From assembly GCF_003060825.1 (NCBI RefSeq), contig NZ_CP028922.1, positions 4,805,001-4,869,000 of the forward strand: 64,000 bases of DNA, written 5' to 3'. This document shows positions 24,714 through 32,170 of this stretch, piece by piece. Below the pieces are notes generated by a model that was not told where the DNA came from, did no database searches, and saw nothing but the letters and a program-made list of their open reading frames with translations. The DNA comes from Paenibacillus sp. CAA11. GTDB lineage: Bacteria; Bacillota; Bacilli; Paenibacillales; Paenibacillaceae. Every line of letters starts with the position of its first letter. Within the stretch, counting starts at the first letter, position 1. The position numbers and the translations under genes were made by a program.

Positions 24714-26111
24714 TTACTTGCCTGTGCTCGGTTCGTTCAATTGCCCTGAATACCGGAGCCACACACTCATCAATACCAATACCAATGCGATTACCGTGAG
24801 GAAAACCCCAAGCAGTCGAAATCCTGCGAAGTTGAAAGTACCCCCCATAATAATGCTTGTCAATATTGAAGATAAAATCGTACCGAAATACCTCGATGTA
24901 TTGAATAGTCCGGATGCCACACCGGCTATCTCTTTTGGAGAGCTCTTAAATAAAGCTGCCTGCATACCAACGGCGTTCAGCCCGTTGCTAAAACCGAATA
25001 CAGCTAACGCCAGGCTCACAACGATAACTGGAGAAGTTTCCGTCCATGTCACGATCCATACCGAACCCAATACCATCAGTATTGCCGATACAATCAATGA
25101 CGGTCTAGGTCCCGATTTATCGACCCATTTTCCCGCTATGGGAGATGCCACGATCGAGCTCAATCCCAAGGTGAGCATCAGAATCCCTGTCTGGAATTCA
25201 CTGACATGGCGTACCATTTGCAAGTAAGATGGAATCCCGAAAAAGAGCGCATAATAAAGCAAGTTAACGAGCATGTATTGAATATTGACCCAAGTCATCG
25301 CCGGATATTTGGCGAAAGTGCGAAAAGGAATAAAGGGCGACGTCGTTTTTAACTCATGTCGAACGAAAGTCCCCAGCACCAGAAGGCCGATCAATCCGAT
25401 AATTATATTCCACATGGAAGCATATCCAGATGATTTCACCGACAGCAAGCTGACAAGCAAGGCAACCAAACCAACTGCGAAGAGTAAAGTACCTGACACA
25501 TCAATCACACTCAGCCATTTGCGAAACGACATGTCGCGCGAGACCGACGTTGCCGGTCCATCCTTGGGAATCATCTTCCAGGCCAGCAGAAAGCTTGCCA
25601 CCACGAACGGAATGTTGACGATAAAGATCGCTGGCCAGTCCCACCATTGAATCAATACCCCTCCGGCAAAGGGGCCTATTGCCGCCGCGCCAGATAGGAA
25701 AATCGACAAGCCGGCCAGCGCAGACGCTTGCCTTTCTGTAATATGGACGCGTACAATCGCCGTTCCTACCGCTATCAGCATACTCGTTCCGATCGATTGC
25801 ACAATTCGGGACACGATAAGCCATCCAAAATTCGGCGAAAATGGAGCCAGTATAGAAGAGAGCAAAGAAACAACTAAACCCGCAAGAAATATCTTCCTTC
25901 GGCCGAATAAATCACTAGCCTTGCCCATGACAGGCTGGGCAATCGCACTGGCAATGTAAAAAGAAAAAACAATCCAGGAAACTGCCGTATAATCAATGCT
26001 ATACACATGTTGCAGTCTGGTGATAGCAACAGAAATCATTGAGGAGTTTAACGGGTTTAGTAATATTCCCAATCCAACAGATATCATTAGCCACCTGCTG
26101 CGAGTATTCAT
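24714..26111 (-). CDS. MFS drug/H+ antiporter, EmrB/QacA type
   Basis: A 465-residue integral membrane protein with 12-14 predicted helices. Motif A between TM2 and TM3 reads GKASDLFGRRKIF, and motif C-like Gly/Pro-rich segment SGAAAIGPFAGG is in TM5. This is the drug:proton antiporter-2 branch. It would export toxic small molecules or metabolites; the specific drug is unknown. It is divergent from a LysR gene with a 28-bp inverted repeat in the gap, making a regulator/exporter cassette bounded by att copies g and h. Confidence 0.9.
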   Translation of the reverse strand: MNTRSRWLMISVGLGILLNPLNSSMISVAITRLQHVYSIDYTAVSWIVFSFYIASAIAQPVMGKASDLFGRRKIFLAGLVVSLLSSILAPFSPNFGWLIVSRIVQSIGTSMLIAVGTAIVRVHITERQASALAGLSIFLSGAAAIGPFAGGVLIQWWDWPAIFIVNIPFVVASFLLAWKMIPKDGPATSVSRDMSFRKWLSVIDVSGTLLFAVGLVALLVSLLSVKSSGYASMWNIIIGLIGLLVLGTFVRHELKTTSPFIPFRTFAKYPAMTWVNIQYMLVNLLYYALFFGIPSYLQMVRHVSEFQTGILMLTLGLSSIVASPIAGKWVDKSGPRPSLIVSAILMVLGSVWIVTWTETSPVIVVSLALAVFGFSNGLNAVGMQAALFKSSPKEIAGVASGLFNTSRYFGTILSSILTSIIMGGTFNFAGFRLLGVFLTVIALVLVLMSVWLRYSGQLNEPSTGK

Positions 26112-26176
26112 TTTTGTCCCCCCTTATGTTTGTTACATAAATATCTTACTTGAAATCAATCATTTACTCTAACGCA

Positions 26177-26204
26177 TTATAAGTTATGATATCATTGATT
26201 ATAA
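26177..26204. promoter_or_regulatory. LysR-type operator between MFS and lysR-like genes
   Basis: An inverted repeat: TTATAA, three bases, ATGATATCAT, three bases, TTATAA. It is centred 35 bases upstream of the lysR-like start and is suitable as the shared operator for divergent control. Confidence 0.7.
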
Positions 26205-26225
26205 GGAATGATAGGGGGTTAGAAT

Positions 26226-27113
26226 GTGGAGCTGTTGCAATTGCAGTATTTTCTGGCGGTAGCTCGATTGGAACATGTGACCGAAGCTGCGCGAAGTCTA
26301 CACGTAACCCAATCGTCGCTAAGCAAAACGATTCAACGCCTCGAAGAAGATTTGGGAGTCCCTCTATTTGATCGATCAGGAAGGAAACTGCGATTGAATG
26401 AGTTTGGAAACAGATTCCTTCGCCGAGCGGAAAGAGCTTTGTTTGAATTAGAACAGGGGAAACAGGAGATTAACGATTTGTCCAATGCAGAATTTGGCAC
26501 ACTCGAGCTGGCGGTAACTGCTGCAAGCAAATTGCCCCAGATTCTACGAGAATTTCTAAATAACCGGCCTAATATTCAATTTCATGTGCAAATGCTGACC
26601 ACGCAGGAAATGATCACACTCTTACATCGAGGTGAAGTCGATTTTTGTTTGTCCTCCCCTCCGATCCAAGGAGAGGATATCGAATGTCAAGTTGTCTTTA
26701 TAGATCCTATCCTTGTAGCTGTCCCTCTTGGGCATCGTTTGGCGGATCGAAGCAGCGTAGCCTTGACAGAACTTAAGGACGAATGCTTTGTCGGTGTAAA
26801 AAGAGGCTACGGCACTCGCGATTTAGTGGACTCTATATGCAAATCGGCTGGATTTTATCTTAAATATGTGTATGAGGGGGATGAACCTACAAGGTTAGTC
26901 AGTCTGGTAGAAGCCGAAATCGGCCTTGCTTTTATACCAAGCACAGCCAAGATGTCATGGGAAAAGATCAAATATATACCGGTTGAAAATCACGAACTGG
27001 TACGCGAAATCGCTTTGCTATGGCATAAGAGTCGGTACATGTCACAAGCTGCTCTGGAGTTTCGCAAGGTCGTTCTGGATTATTTCGAGGTGCTATCCAA
27101 GCAGTCCACTTAA
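26226..27113 (+). CDS. LysR-family transcriptional regulator
   Basis: A 295-residue LysR protein. The N-terminal HTH is LQYFLAVARLEHVTEAARSLHVTQSSLSKTIQRLEEDLGVPLFDRSGR, and the C-terminal periplasmic-binding-like effector domain starts around residue 90. The start is GTG behind AGGGGG. It is divergent from the MFS exporter and separated by a palindromic operator; LysR proteins commonly activate such neighbours with a small co-inducer. The inducer here is probably the exporter's substrate, which is inference. Confidence 0.93.
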   Translation: MELLQLQYFLAVARLEHVTEAARSLHVTQSSLSKTIQRLEEDLGVPLFDRSGRKLRLNEFGNRFLRRAERALFELEQGKQEINDLSNAEFGTLELAVTAASKLPQILREFLNNRPNIQFHVQMLTTQEMITLLHRGEVDFCLSSPPIQGEDIECQVVFIDPILVAVPLGHRLADRSSVALTELKDECFVGVKRGYGTRDLVDSICKSAGFYLKYVYEGDEPTRLVSLVEAEIGLAFIPSTAKMSWEKIKYIPVENHELVREIALLWHKSRYMSQAALEFRKVVLDYFEVLSKQST

Positions 27114-27191
27114 TCTTACAGTCTACCCTTTCATGATGAGCCACACCGCAAGGATCACTTCATTGGCGATCTTCGTTAGAAGCCCCAAAAT

Positions 27192-27218
27192 TTCACCCTA
27201 CTTGTGGTACGGTTTTCC
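27192..27218 (-). repeat. att-like core, copy h
   Basis: The minus strand reads GGA AAA CCG TAC CAC AAG TAG GGT GAA: GKPYHK-stop. One residue differs (Glu to Lys) and other codons are synonymous. Confidence 0.75.
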
Positions 27219-27239
27219 GCGTTGCCTGAAACTGCAAGT

Positions 27240-27607
27240 TTAGGCCACCCCAAATGGGCGGCCCTTTTTTCGGATAGGCGGAAAAGGAACGGAGTGCGCA
27301 GGACGTTCGACCGCTTGCTCCAGTAGCGCTTTGAAGTTCGCTAGCCGGGTGATCTTTTCGTCGATTTCTGCGATTTTAGCAACCGTGTGAACCTTCAACT
27401 CTTCCGAAGAGAAGTAGCTCTCTGCTTGATCAACCGGATATCCTCAACGGCGGACTTGGTATACAACCGATACCCCGACCCGCTTCTGGCCGGCTTTGGC
27501 AGCAGCTCGCGCTTTTCGTAATATTTGACGGTTTCCAGGTTGACGTTTGCCGCTTCGGCCACTTGACCGATCGTGAATCTTTCCATCGCGTTGCCTCCTC
27601 CCTTCAT
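27240..27607 (-). pseudogene. MerR-family regulator, internally deleted and frameshifted
   Basis: The first part reads MERFTIGQVAEAANVNLETVKYYEKRELLPKPA with wing GSGYRLYTKSAVEDIRLIKQR, a mercury/cation-type MerR HTH, then stops after about 70 codons. The dimerisation helix (KIAEIDEKITRLANFKALLEQAVE) follows in another frame down to a stop at 27240. About 40 residues that should link them are missing. AGGAGG is present, so a truncated DNA-binding domain could still be made. It is alone between att copies h and i. Confidence 0.8.
27243..27269 (+). terminator. intrinsic terminator beside att copy h
   Basis: GGCCACCC pairs with GGGCGGCC (one mismatch), then TTTTTT. It serves read-through from the LysR gene and occupies the same place relative to the core as the hairpins at copies c and f. 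Confidence 0.65.
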
Positions 27608-27665
27608 TTAGGATAAATCCCGGACTATGGTACCAGGTCAAGCGATTAATGGCCGAAGAAAAAAG

Positions 27666-27693
27666 CTTGCCCTTATTTGTGATATGGTTCAGC
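27666..27693 (-). repeat. att-like core, copy i
   Basis: The minus strand reads GCT GAA CCA TAT CAC AAA TAA GGG CAAG: AEPYHK-stop. About 53 bases including the core are shared with copy k. Confidence 0.8.
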
Positions 27694-27768
27694 TTAACGG
27701 ATTCATCGGCGAAAAATGCTCTGCGGGCGCGTAGCCGCCAACCCTTTATAACTATTCAAGGGCTATGA

Positions 27769-28002
27769 TCAAGTCATAATTCGCATAAATCGTATGGAAT
27801 TAACGGTATAAATAAGTGTAAAGCGGAGATGTTTGTTGAGGGGAAGCCTCTTCCACCTGGGTTTTGGTGGAAGAGGCTTTCTTTCACCGTTCATCGTACA
27901 AGAAACTTTAACCAGAGTAGAACCGCCATCTACCACAATGATCTGACCGGTGGAATATTTCTCGCGCATTCCTGCCTCAATCCCTAGCAGATTATACATC
28001 AC
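27769..28002 (-). pseudogene. C-terminal remnant of an SDR oxidoreductase
   Basis: The only recognisable part is the first 35 codons, ending YSTGQIIVVDGGSTLV, the C-terminal strand that closes the fold of FabG-like dehydrogenases. The rest of the frame reads through a hairpin into unrelated sequence because the natural stop is gone. The whole Rossmann core is missing upstream, where the next 170 bases hold nothing coding. Confidence 0.65.
27844..27879 (+). terminator. strong hairpin inside the SDR remnant region
   Basis: A perfect 14-bp stem (AAGCCTCTTCCACC with GGTGGAAGAGGCTT) and an 8-base loop, followed by TCTTTC on the plus strand. No plus-strand gene precedes it in this interval, so it is probably left from an earlier neighbour. 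Confidence 0.6.
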
Positions 28003-28090
28003 GTCGACCCCAAAAGCACGTCGGTCGGTGCCATCTCCTTACTCGGATTCCCCACTTGGTTTGACAGTGTAAAATGAAAGACAAGACAAA

Positions 28091-28114
28091 TACCCCTTCT
28101 TGTGAAAAGGGGTA
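28091..28114 (-). terminator. intrinsic terminator of the SASP gene
   Basis: TACCCCTT/AAGGGGTA arms, followed on the minus strand by TTTGTCTTG, 66 bases after the SASP stop. Confidence 0.6.
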
Positions 28115-28179
28115 AGTTATCGTCATAAAAACCACCGGATGTTATTTCAAGCCAGTGCTCAGAAAGTTTCAGTTCAGGA

Positions 28180-28461
28180 TTACTCCCTGTTCGCTATTTG
28201 CTCCTGAGAGAGACGGATCAATTCCCTAACCATGGAACCGCCAATTTTGCCACCGACATGGCCTGCTGATTCTGTTGTCAGTTGACCATTGTTTCCTGGG
28301 TAAAGAGGCACACCAAGCTCCTTCGCCACTTCGTATTTTACATCGTCTGGTTGATTCGGATTTACGATATATCCTTCGCGCTTCATTACATCTGCTTTGA
28401 ACGCTTGCATTCCCTGTTCGACCCCTGGCACCGCATATTTTCTCCTTCTTCTTGCCATCAT
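28180..28461 (-). CDS. alpha/beta-type small acid-soluble spore protein
   Basis: A 93-residue protein. The second half carries the SASP signature (KYEVAKELGVPLYPGNNGQLTTESAGHVGGKIGGSMVRELI), which matches the DNA-binding alpha/beta SASP consensus. The N-terminus (ARRRRKYAVPGVEQGMQAFKADVMKREG) is longer and more basic than usual. It coats and protects spore DNA and is expected under sigma-G in the forespore. GGGGAG lies before the ATG. It is a spore-core gene found inside an array cassette, which is unusual cargo. Confidence 0.92.
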   Translation of the reverse strand: MMARRRRKYAVPGVEQGMQAFKADVMKREGYIVNPNQPDDVKYEVAKELGVPLYPGNNGQLTTESAGHVGGKIGGSMVRELIRLSQEQIANRE

Positions 28462-28621
28462 ACAGCACTCCCCTCGATGTTATTCCATAACATGCCCGGA
28501 AGCACAAAATTTCATCCCTATTCCCTAAAATTTATGAGTTGAATCATCATCACCTCTTAATCTCCCGATCAAAGAACTTTTGATTAATTTACTAAAGACG
28601 AAGAAGCTGTTTTTGCACTTC

Positions 28622-28794
28622 TCACTTGCTGAAGAATCTGAAGCGACTGGATCAGTCGCCAAATTCAGCAGGCTATGAACAATTGTTTTATTGACAATAG
28701 TCATTCGTAACGCATAATGCCTCAAACAGACGTTTTTTAAAGATCTCAAGGCCAGGAAACAGCAGTTTTCGCCCTACTTATGATACGGTTCAGC
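28622..28794. repeat. long direct repeat, copy 2 (ends in att copy j)
   Basis: Second copy of the 172-bp element described at 24519-24692, same orientation, 4.1 kb to the right, with the same nested inverted repeats and ending in an att core. Confidence 0.9.
28768..28794 (-). repeat. att-like core, copy j
   Basis: The minus strand reads GCT GAA CCG TAT CAT AAG TAG GGC GAA: AEPYHK-stop. Confidence 0.85.
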
Positions 28795-28851
28795 CCGCTA
28801 ACTATTACGGCAGGTTTGATAAGCCATCATTCCAGAATAAATTTGGCAGAT

Positions 28852-29286
28852 TTAGAGTAAAACCCTGTGTTCCAATATATTTTTCAAACTGATATGAGAC
28901 TTTGAGGGACCCAGCTTTAAAAGGGAATCTTGAAATTCGGCAAGTTCCTCAATCGATGCCGTTTGTACCTTGATAAGATAATTATATTCTCCGCTTATTC
29001 GATATAAATCTGTTACTTCCCTAGCCATTTCACAAAAATCAACGATCATCTGGCAATGTTCTGTTTTGACTAGTATAAACGTAGTCATGCCCCGATTCAG
29101 ATTCTTTAAATTTAATTCTGTGGAATACCCGGAAATTATCTTCTTATCTTCAAGTTTCAAAATCCTCTCTTTAACTGAAGGTTGGGACATACTGACTTCT
29201 TTACTGATTTGAGAGATAGACATTCGTGCATTGTGTTGAAGCAGCTGCAAGATCTTTTTATCCATATCATCGATTAGATGATCCAT
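28852..29286 (-). CDS. Lrp/AsnC-family transcriptional regulator
   Basis: A 144-residue protein. The N-terminal AsnC HTH is MDKKILQLLQHNARMSISQISKEVSMSQPSVKERILKLEDKKII, and the C-terminal RAM (ligand/oligomer) domain includes YRISGEYNYLIKV. GGGAG is eight bases before the chosen ATG. It is divergent from a VOC-family gene over a 170-bp AT-rich gap and likely controls it in response to an amino-acid-like ligand. Bounded by att copies j and k. Confidence 0.92.
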   Translation of the reverse strand: MDHLIDDMDKKILQLLQHNARMSISQISKEVSMSQPSVKERILKLEDKKIISGYSTELNLKNLNRGMTTFILVKTEHCQMIVDFCEMAREVTDLYRISGEYNYLIKVQTASIEELAEFQDSLLKLGPSKSHISLKNILEHRVLL

Positions 29287-29456
29287 ACCCATCACTCCCT
29301 TGAATTGAATTTTAAAAAACTAAGCCATATCCATTAAAATAGCTTATATTTAATTACCATCCTTTCATTATATCCTCATATAACATATGTAATTCAACAA
29401 GTTAGTAGCTGTATACTATAAACAACATTCAAAATATACACAAGGAGAAATCAAGA

Positions 29457-29921
29457 ATGAGCATAAAGGGTCTTTCACATGTGGCGATCCAAGCCAAAAA
29501 CTATAAAGCTACTATTACATTTTATATTGAAGTTCTAGGGTTCAAGGTTGGTCATCATTGGTCTCTGCCATCCTTTCAAATCAAAGAAGCCTCCATGCTA
29601 GTTTCACCTGACCAAAGAACCTGTATTGAGATCTTTGATAACGACGCTGTCATCCCTGCTCAAGGGAAGAAAGCATCGTCTGAAGAAGATATAACTTACG
29701 GAGCGTTATTACATTTAGCCTTCTACGTGAATAATGTGGATGAAATGTATCAAAAAGCCCTTGCTCATGGAGCAAAGGCTTTTATAGAACCGGATTACCT
29801 TTCACTTGGCGAACCCCCACTTGTAGTGAAGAATGCTGTCATTCACAGTCCCAACGGAGAAGTTATCGAATTTATTGAAGAGGTCGATTTTGATATGTCT
29901 ACCAAGACTCATGCAAATTAA
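29457..29921 (+). CDS. VOC (glyoxalase/bleomycin-resistance) family protein
   Basis: A 154-residue protein with the vicinal-oxygen-chelate fold: LSHVAIQAKNYKATITFYIEVLGFKVG starts the first beta-alpha-beta-beta-beta unit and LLHLAFYVNNVDEMYQKALAHGAKAF starts the second, ending in PNGEVIEFIE. His8 of the first unit, His in LLHLAF and Glu in VIEFIE are in the metal-ligand positions. AAGGAG precedes the ATG. Lactoylglutathione lyase, dioxygenase or drug-binding function cannot be separated by sequence. It is divergent from the Lrp-like regulator. Confidence 0.9.
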   Translation: MSIKGLSHVAIQAKNYKATITFYIEVLGFKVGHHWSLPSFQIKEASMLVSPDQRTCIEIFDNDAVIPAQGKKASSEEDITYGALLHLAFYVNNVDEMYQKALAHGAKAFIEPDYLSLGEPPLVVKNAVIHSPNGEVIEFIEEVDFDMSTKTHAN

Positions 29922-29936
29922 GCTTTATAACGAAAA

Positions 29937-29964
29937 CTTGTCCTTATTTGTGATACGGTTCACC
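29937..29964 (-). repeat. att-like core, copy k
   Basis: The minus strand reads GGT GAA CCG TAT CAC AAA TAA GGA CAAG: GEPYHK-stop with three codon differences from native rlmH. A GGAGCTG/CAGCTCC hairpin lies at 29996-30016. Confidence 0.85.
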
Positions 29965-30028
29965 TCAACGGGTCTATCGGCGAAAAATGCGAAAAGGAGC
30001 TGTCGCGGCCAGCTCCCTTGTACTGTAA

Positions 30029-30168
30029 TCAATCCAATTTTGCGCGAGAGAATAAATCCCTGATGACAGTGTCATCCTCGCAAGCATCTTTAAATCCGAT
30101 TGCAAAACTTTGTAATGCCACGCTCGATTTATTTGATACCTCATTTTTCCATATGTTAGACGTAATAA
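30029..30168 (-). pseudogene. possible C-terminal fragment of an unknown gene
   Basis: On the minus strand about 46 open codons, closing with KDACEDDTVIRDLFSRAKLD-stop, have protein-like composition but no start and no match I recognise. They sit in a 700-bp stretch between the VOC gene and the serine hydrolase that otherwise holds att copy k, a hairpin and a decayed att relic. Confidence 0.3.
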
Positions 30169-30240
30169 TTAATCAAATAGTTGCATATCCTGCCCATTAG
30201 CTGAACGCCCTCTCGCTCTACTACCGATAACGGTCAAAGC

Positions 30241-30271
30241 CCAAATATTTCACCTTATTTCTACCTTCATA
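30241..30271 (-). repeat. decayed att-like relic (copy l)
   Basis: The right half on the minus strand, AAATAAGGTGAAATATTTGG, matches the flank of copy h (AAGTAGGGTGAAATTTTGGG) at most positions. The left half has lost about four bases of GAACCGTATCAC. Probably a dead site. Confidence 0.4.
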
Positions 30272-30627
30272 AATATACACAGAAAGCCACCGAAGTAATC
30301 GGCAGCCTTATTATCGATGATTCAACTATCGTTCCGTTAGAACTATGGAGCCATTTAACGAAACGATACCAAAAACTTTATTCGAGTTTTTTCCAACTCT
30401 GTGTAGTGGCTGATCTACCATCATCATCTTCATCATTGACTCTTCCAAGTTGTTCAAGGGGGCTTTTTGTGTTCCTAGCAAAATAGTTCGTAGTAAGTAG
30501 AAGATTATGATAGCAATCTAATTTTTTATATCGTATGATTCTTCACATACAAAAAGATTTTGCAATAATAAGCTACTGCGGATTATTTATATTTTCCGAA
30601 CGGGAGTTTTTTCGGAATGGAGAGACT

Positions 30628-32076
30628 ATGAAAAAAATTATTGTCTTTATGATTGCATTACTTATACTGTGCACCGGATTCGCAACACCAAGCTATGCAT
30701 TATCAGATTCGCAATCTGATTCAATACAAACATTGTTGGATGATGCAAGCCGTATATCAGGTGTACCGGGAATATCAATCTCAATACTTGCGAACAATGA
30801 AGTACTTTACTTTTCTTCCGGGTACGCAGATCGTGAAAAGGGACTGCCGGCAAGCGAAAATACTCTATATGAGCTGGCTTCGGTAAGTAAGGCTTTTACC
30901 GGCATGGGTATTCTGCTGATGGAAGAGCAAGGACTGCTCTCAATGTCAGACTCTATCCAGAAATATTTGCCTTGGTTTACGTTAAAGTATCAGGGGAAAC
31001 ACGTTGATATGCAAAGTATTACACTCAATAACTTTTTACACCATACTAGCGGCTTAACAAATGGCAGTCACATTCAAAACATTCCACAAGGCAATACGCC
31101 GGATATGTTGCAAAGAACCGTAGAAATGCTCGTAGATTCTGAATTGTCGTTCTATCCTGGTGAGCAGTATAATTACGGAACTGTTAATTATGACGTATTA
31201 GGTCTGGTTATTGAGATTGTGTCGGGACAAAGCTATGAAGACTTTATGAGGGAACAGGTATTTCAGCCGTTGGGTCTTCACCAGACGTATGTTTATAAAG
31301 AAGATGCTCAAGCCACCGGACAGTTGGCACAGGGCTACCGTTCTTCCTTTTTTATGACAACCCCATATAACGCGCCGGATTTTTCCGGGAATAAACCCGC
31401 AGGCTACATCATTTCTTGTACAAAAGATATGGCGCGTTGGATGGGCATACAGATGGGTATTGTGCAGGACATACCCGAAATATTCCATACGGTTATCGAA
31501 AAATCACATCAGGGTGATATGTCTGTTCCTGCTGTCAACGAAATGTATTATGCGGCGGGCTGGTCGGTAAACGCCAACCAAACGATTATAGAGCACCCCG
31601 GGGGCAATCCCAATTTCGGAACCGAAGTGGTCATACTGCCAAATGAACGAATAGCCATCAGCTTGCTGACCAACGGCGAAAATATCAATAGAAGCATGGT
31701 ACTAAAAATTAAAGATATATTAGACGGCAATCTGACGCAGTCATATGGAATAAGCGGCACACAGCTTTTGGACATCATTTTGTCGTCTACCACAATTATT
31801 CTTTGCCTATTGGCTGTTCTGTTCTTTCTCTTGGGATTACGTAGAAGGAAAACGAATGAGCGGCAGCCAATGACCAAAAAGCGAATAATCGTAACAGCTA
31901 TTTTGCTGTTTGCTACGATTGTCCAGTGTATACTGTGCTGTGCATTAGATTGGTCAACGATACTTATTTGGCGAACATATAGTGTTCTTACAACTTTGAT
32001 TTCGTCGGCATTATTAACAGCAAGCATTACATGGTTTGTATACACTCACCGATATAATGCCTCGCTCCGAAAATAA
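30628..32076 (+). CDS. beta-lactamase-fold serine hydrolase with C-terminal membrane helices
   Basis: A 482-residue exported protein. Signal peptide 1-25 (ending SYALS), then a class C/PBP-type serine hydrolase domain: nucleophile Ser85 with Lys88 in ASVSK, and EHPGG as the KTG-equivalent. The YxN position reads Y-G-T (NYGTVNYDVLG), so the usual Asn is Thr. Three hydrophobic helices follow from about 395. The start is the ATG behind GGAGAG. Such proteins act as esterases, D-amino-acid hydrolases or wall-modifying enzymes and need not confer beta-lactam resistance. It is the first cassette next to rlmH, so by the insertion model the newest arrival. Confidence 0.88.
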   Translation: MKKIIVFMIALLILCTGFATPSYALSDSQSDSIQTLLDDASRISGVPGISISILANNEVLYFSSGYADREKGLPASENTLYELASVSKAFTGMGILLMEEQGLLSMSDSIQKYLPWFTLKYQGKHVDMQSITLNNFLHHTSGLTNGSHIQNIPQGNTPDMLQRTVEMLVDSELSFYPGEQYNYGTVNYDVLGLVIEIVSGQSYEDFMREQVFQPLGLHQTYVYKEDAQATGQLAQGYRSSFFMTTPYNAPDFSGNKPAGYIISCTKDMARWMGIQMGIVQDIPEIFHTVIEKSHQGDMSVPAVNEMYYAAGWSVNANQTIIEHPGGNPNFGTEVVILPNERIAISLLTNGENINRSMVLKIKDILDGNLTQSYGISGTQLLDIILSSTTIILCLLAVLFFLLGLRRRKTNERQPMTKKRIIVTAILLFATIVQCILCCALDWSTILIWRTYSVLTTLISSALLTASITWFVYTHRYNASLRK

Positions 32077-32170
32077 GCATTTCATTCGTTCACTTATTGA
32101 AAAAAAGCCAAGGTTTCTTTTAATGAGAGAACAATATCAGCAAAAAGGAAGTGCCAGGCACCCCCTATTT

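Noticed and set aside
24709..25227. 172-codon frame antisense to the MFS exporter
   Set aside because: Fully inside the exporter gene on the other strand; its sequence is the complement of transmembrane codons.
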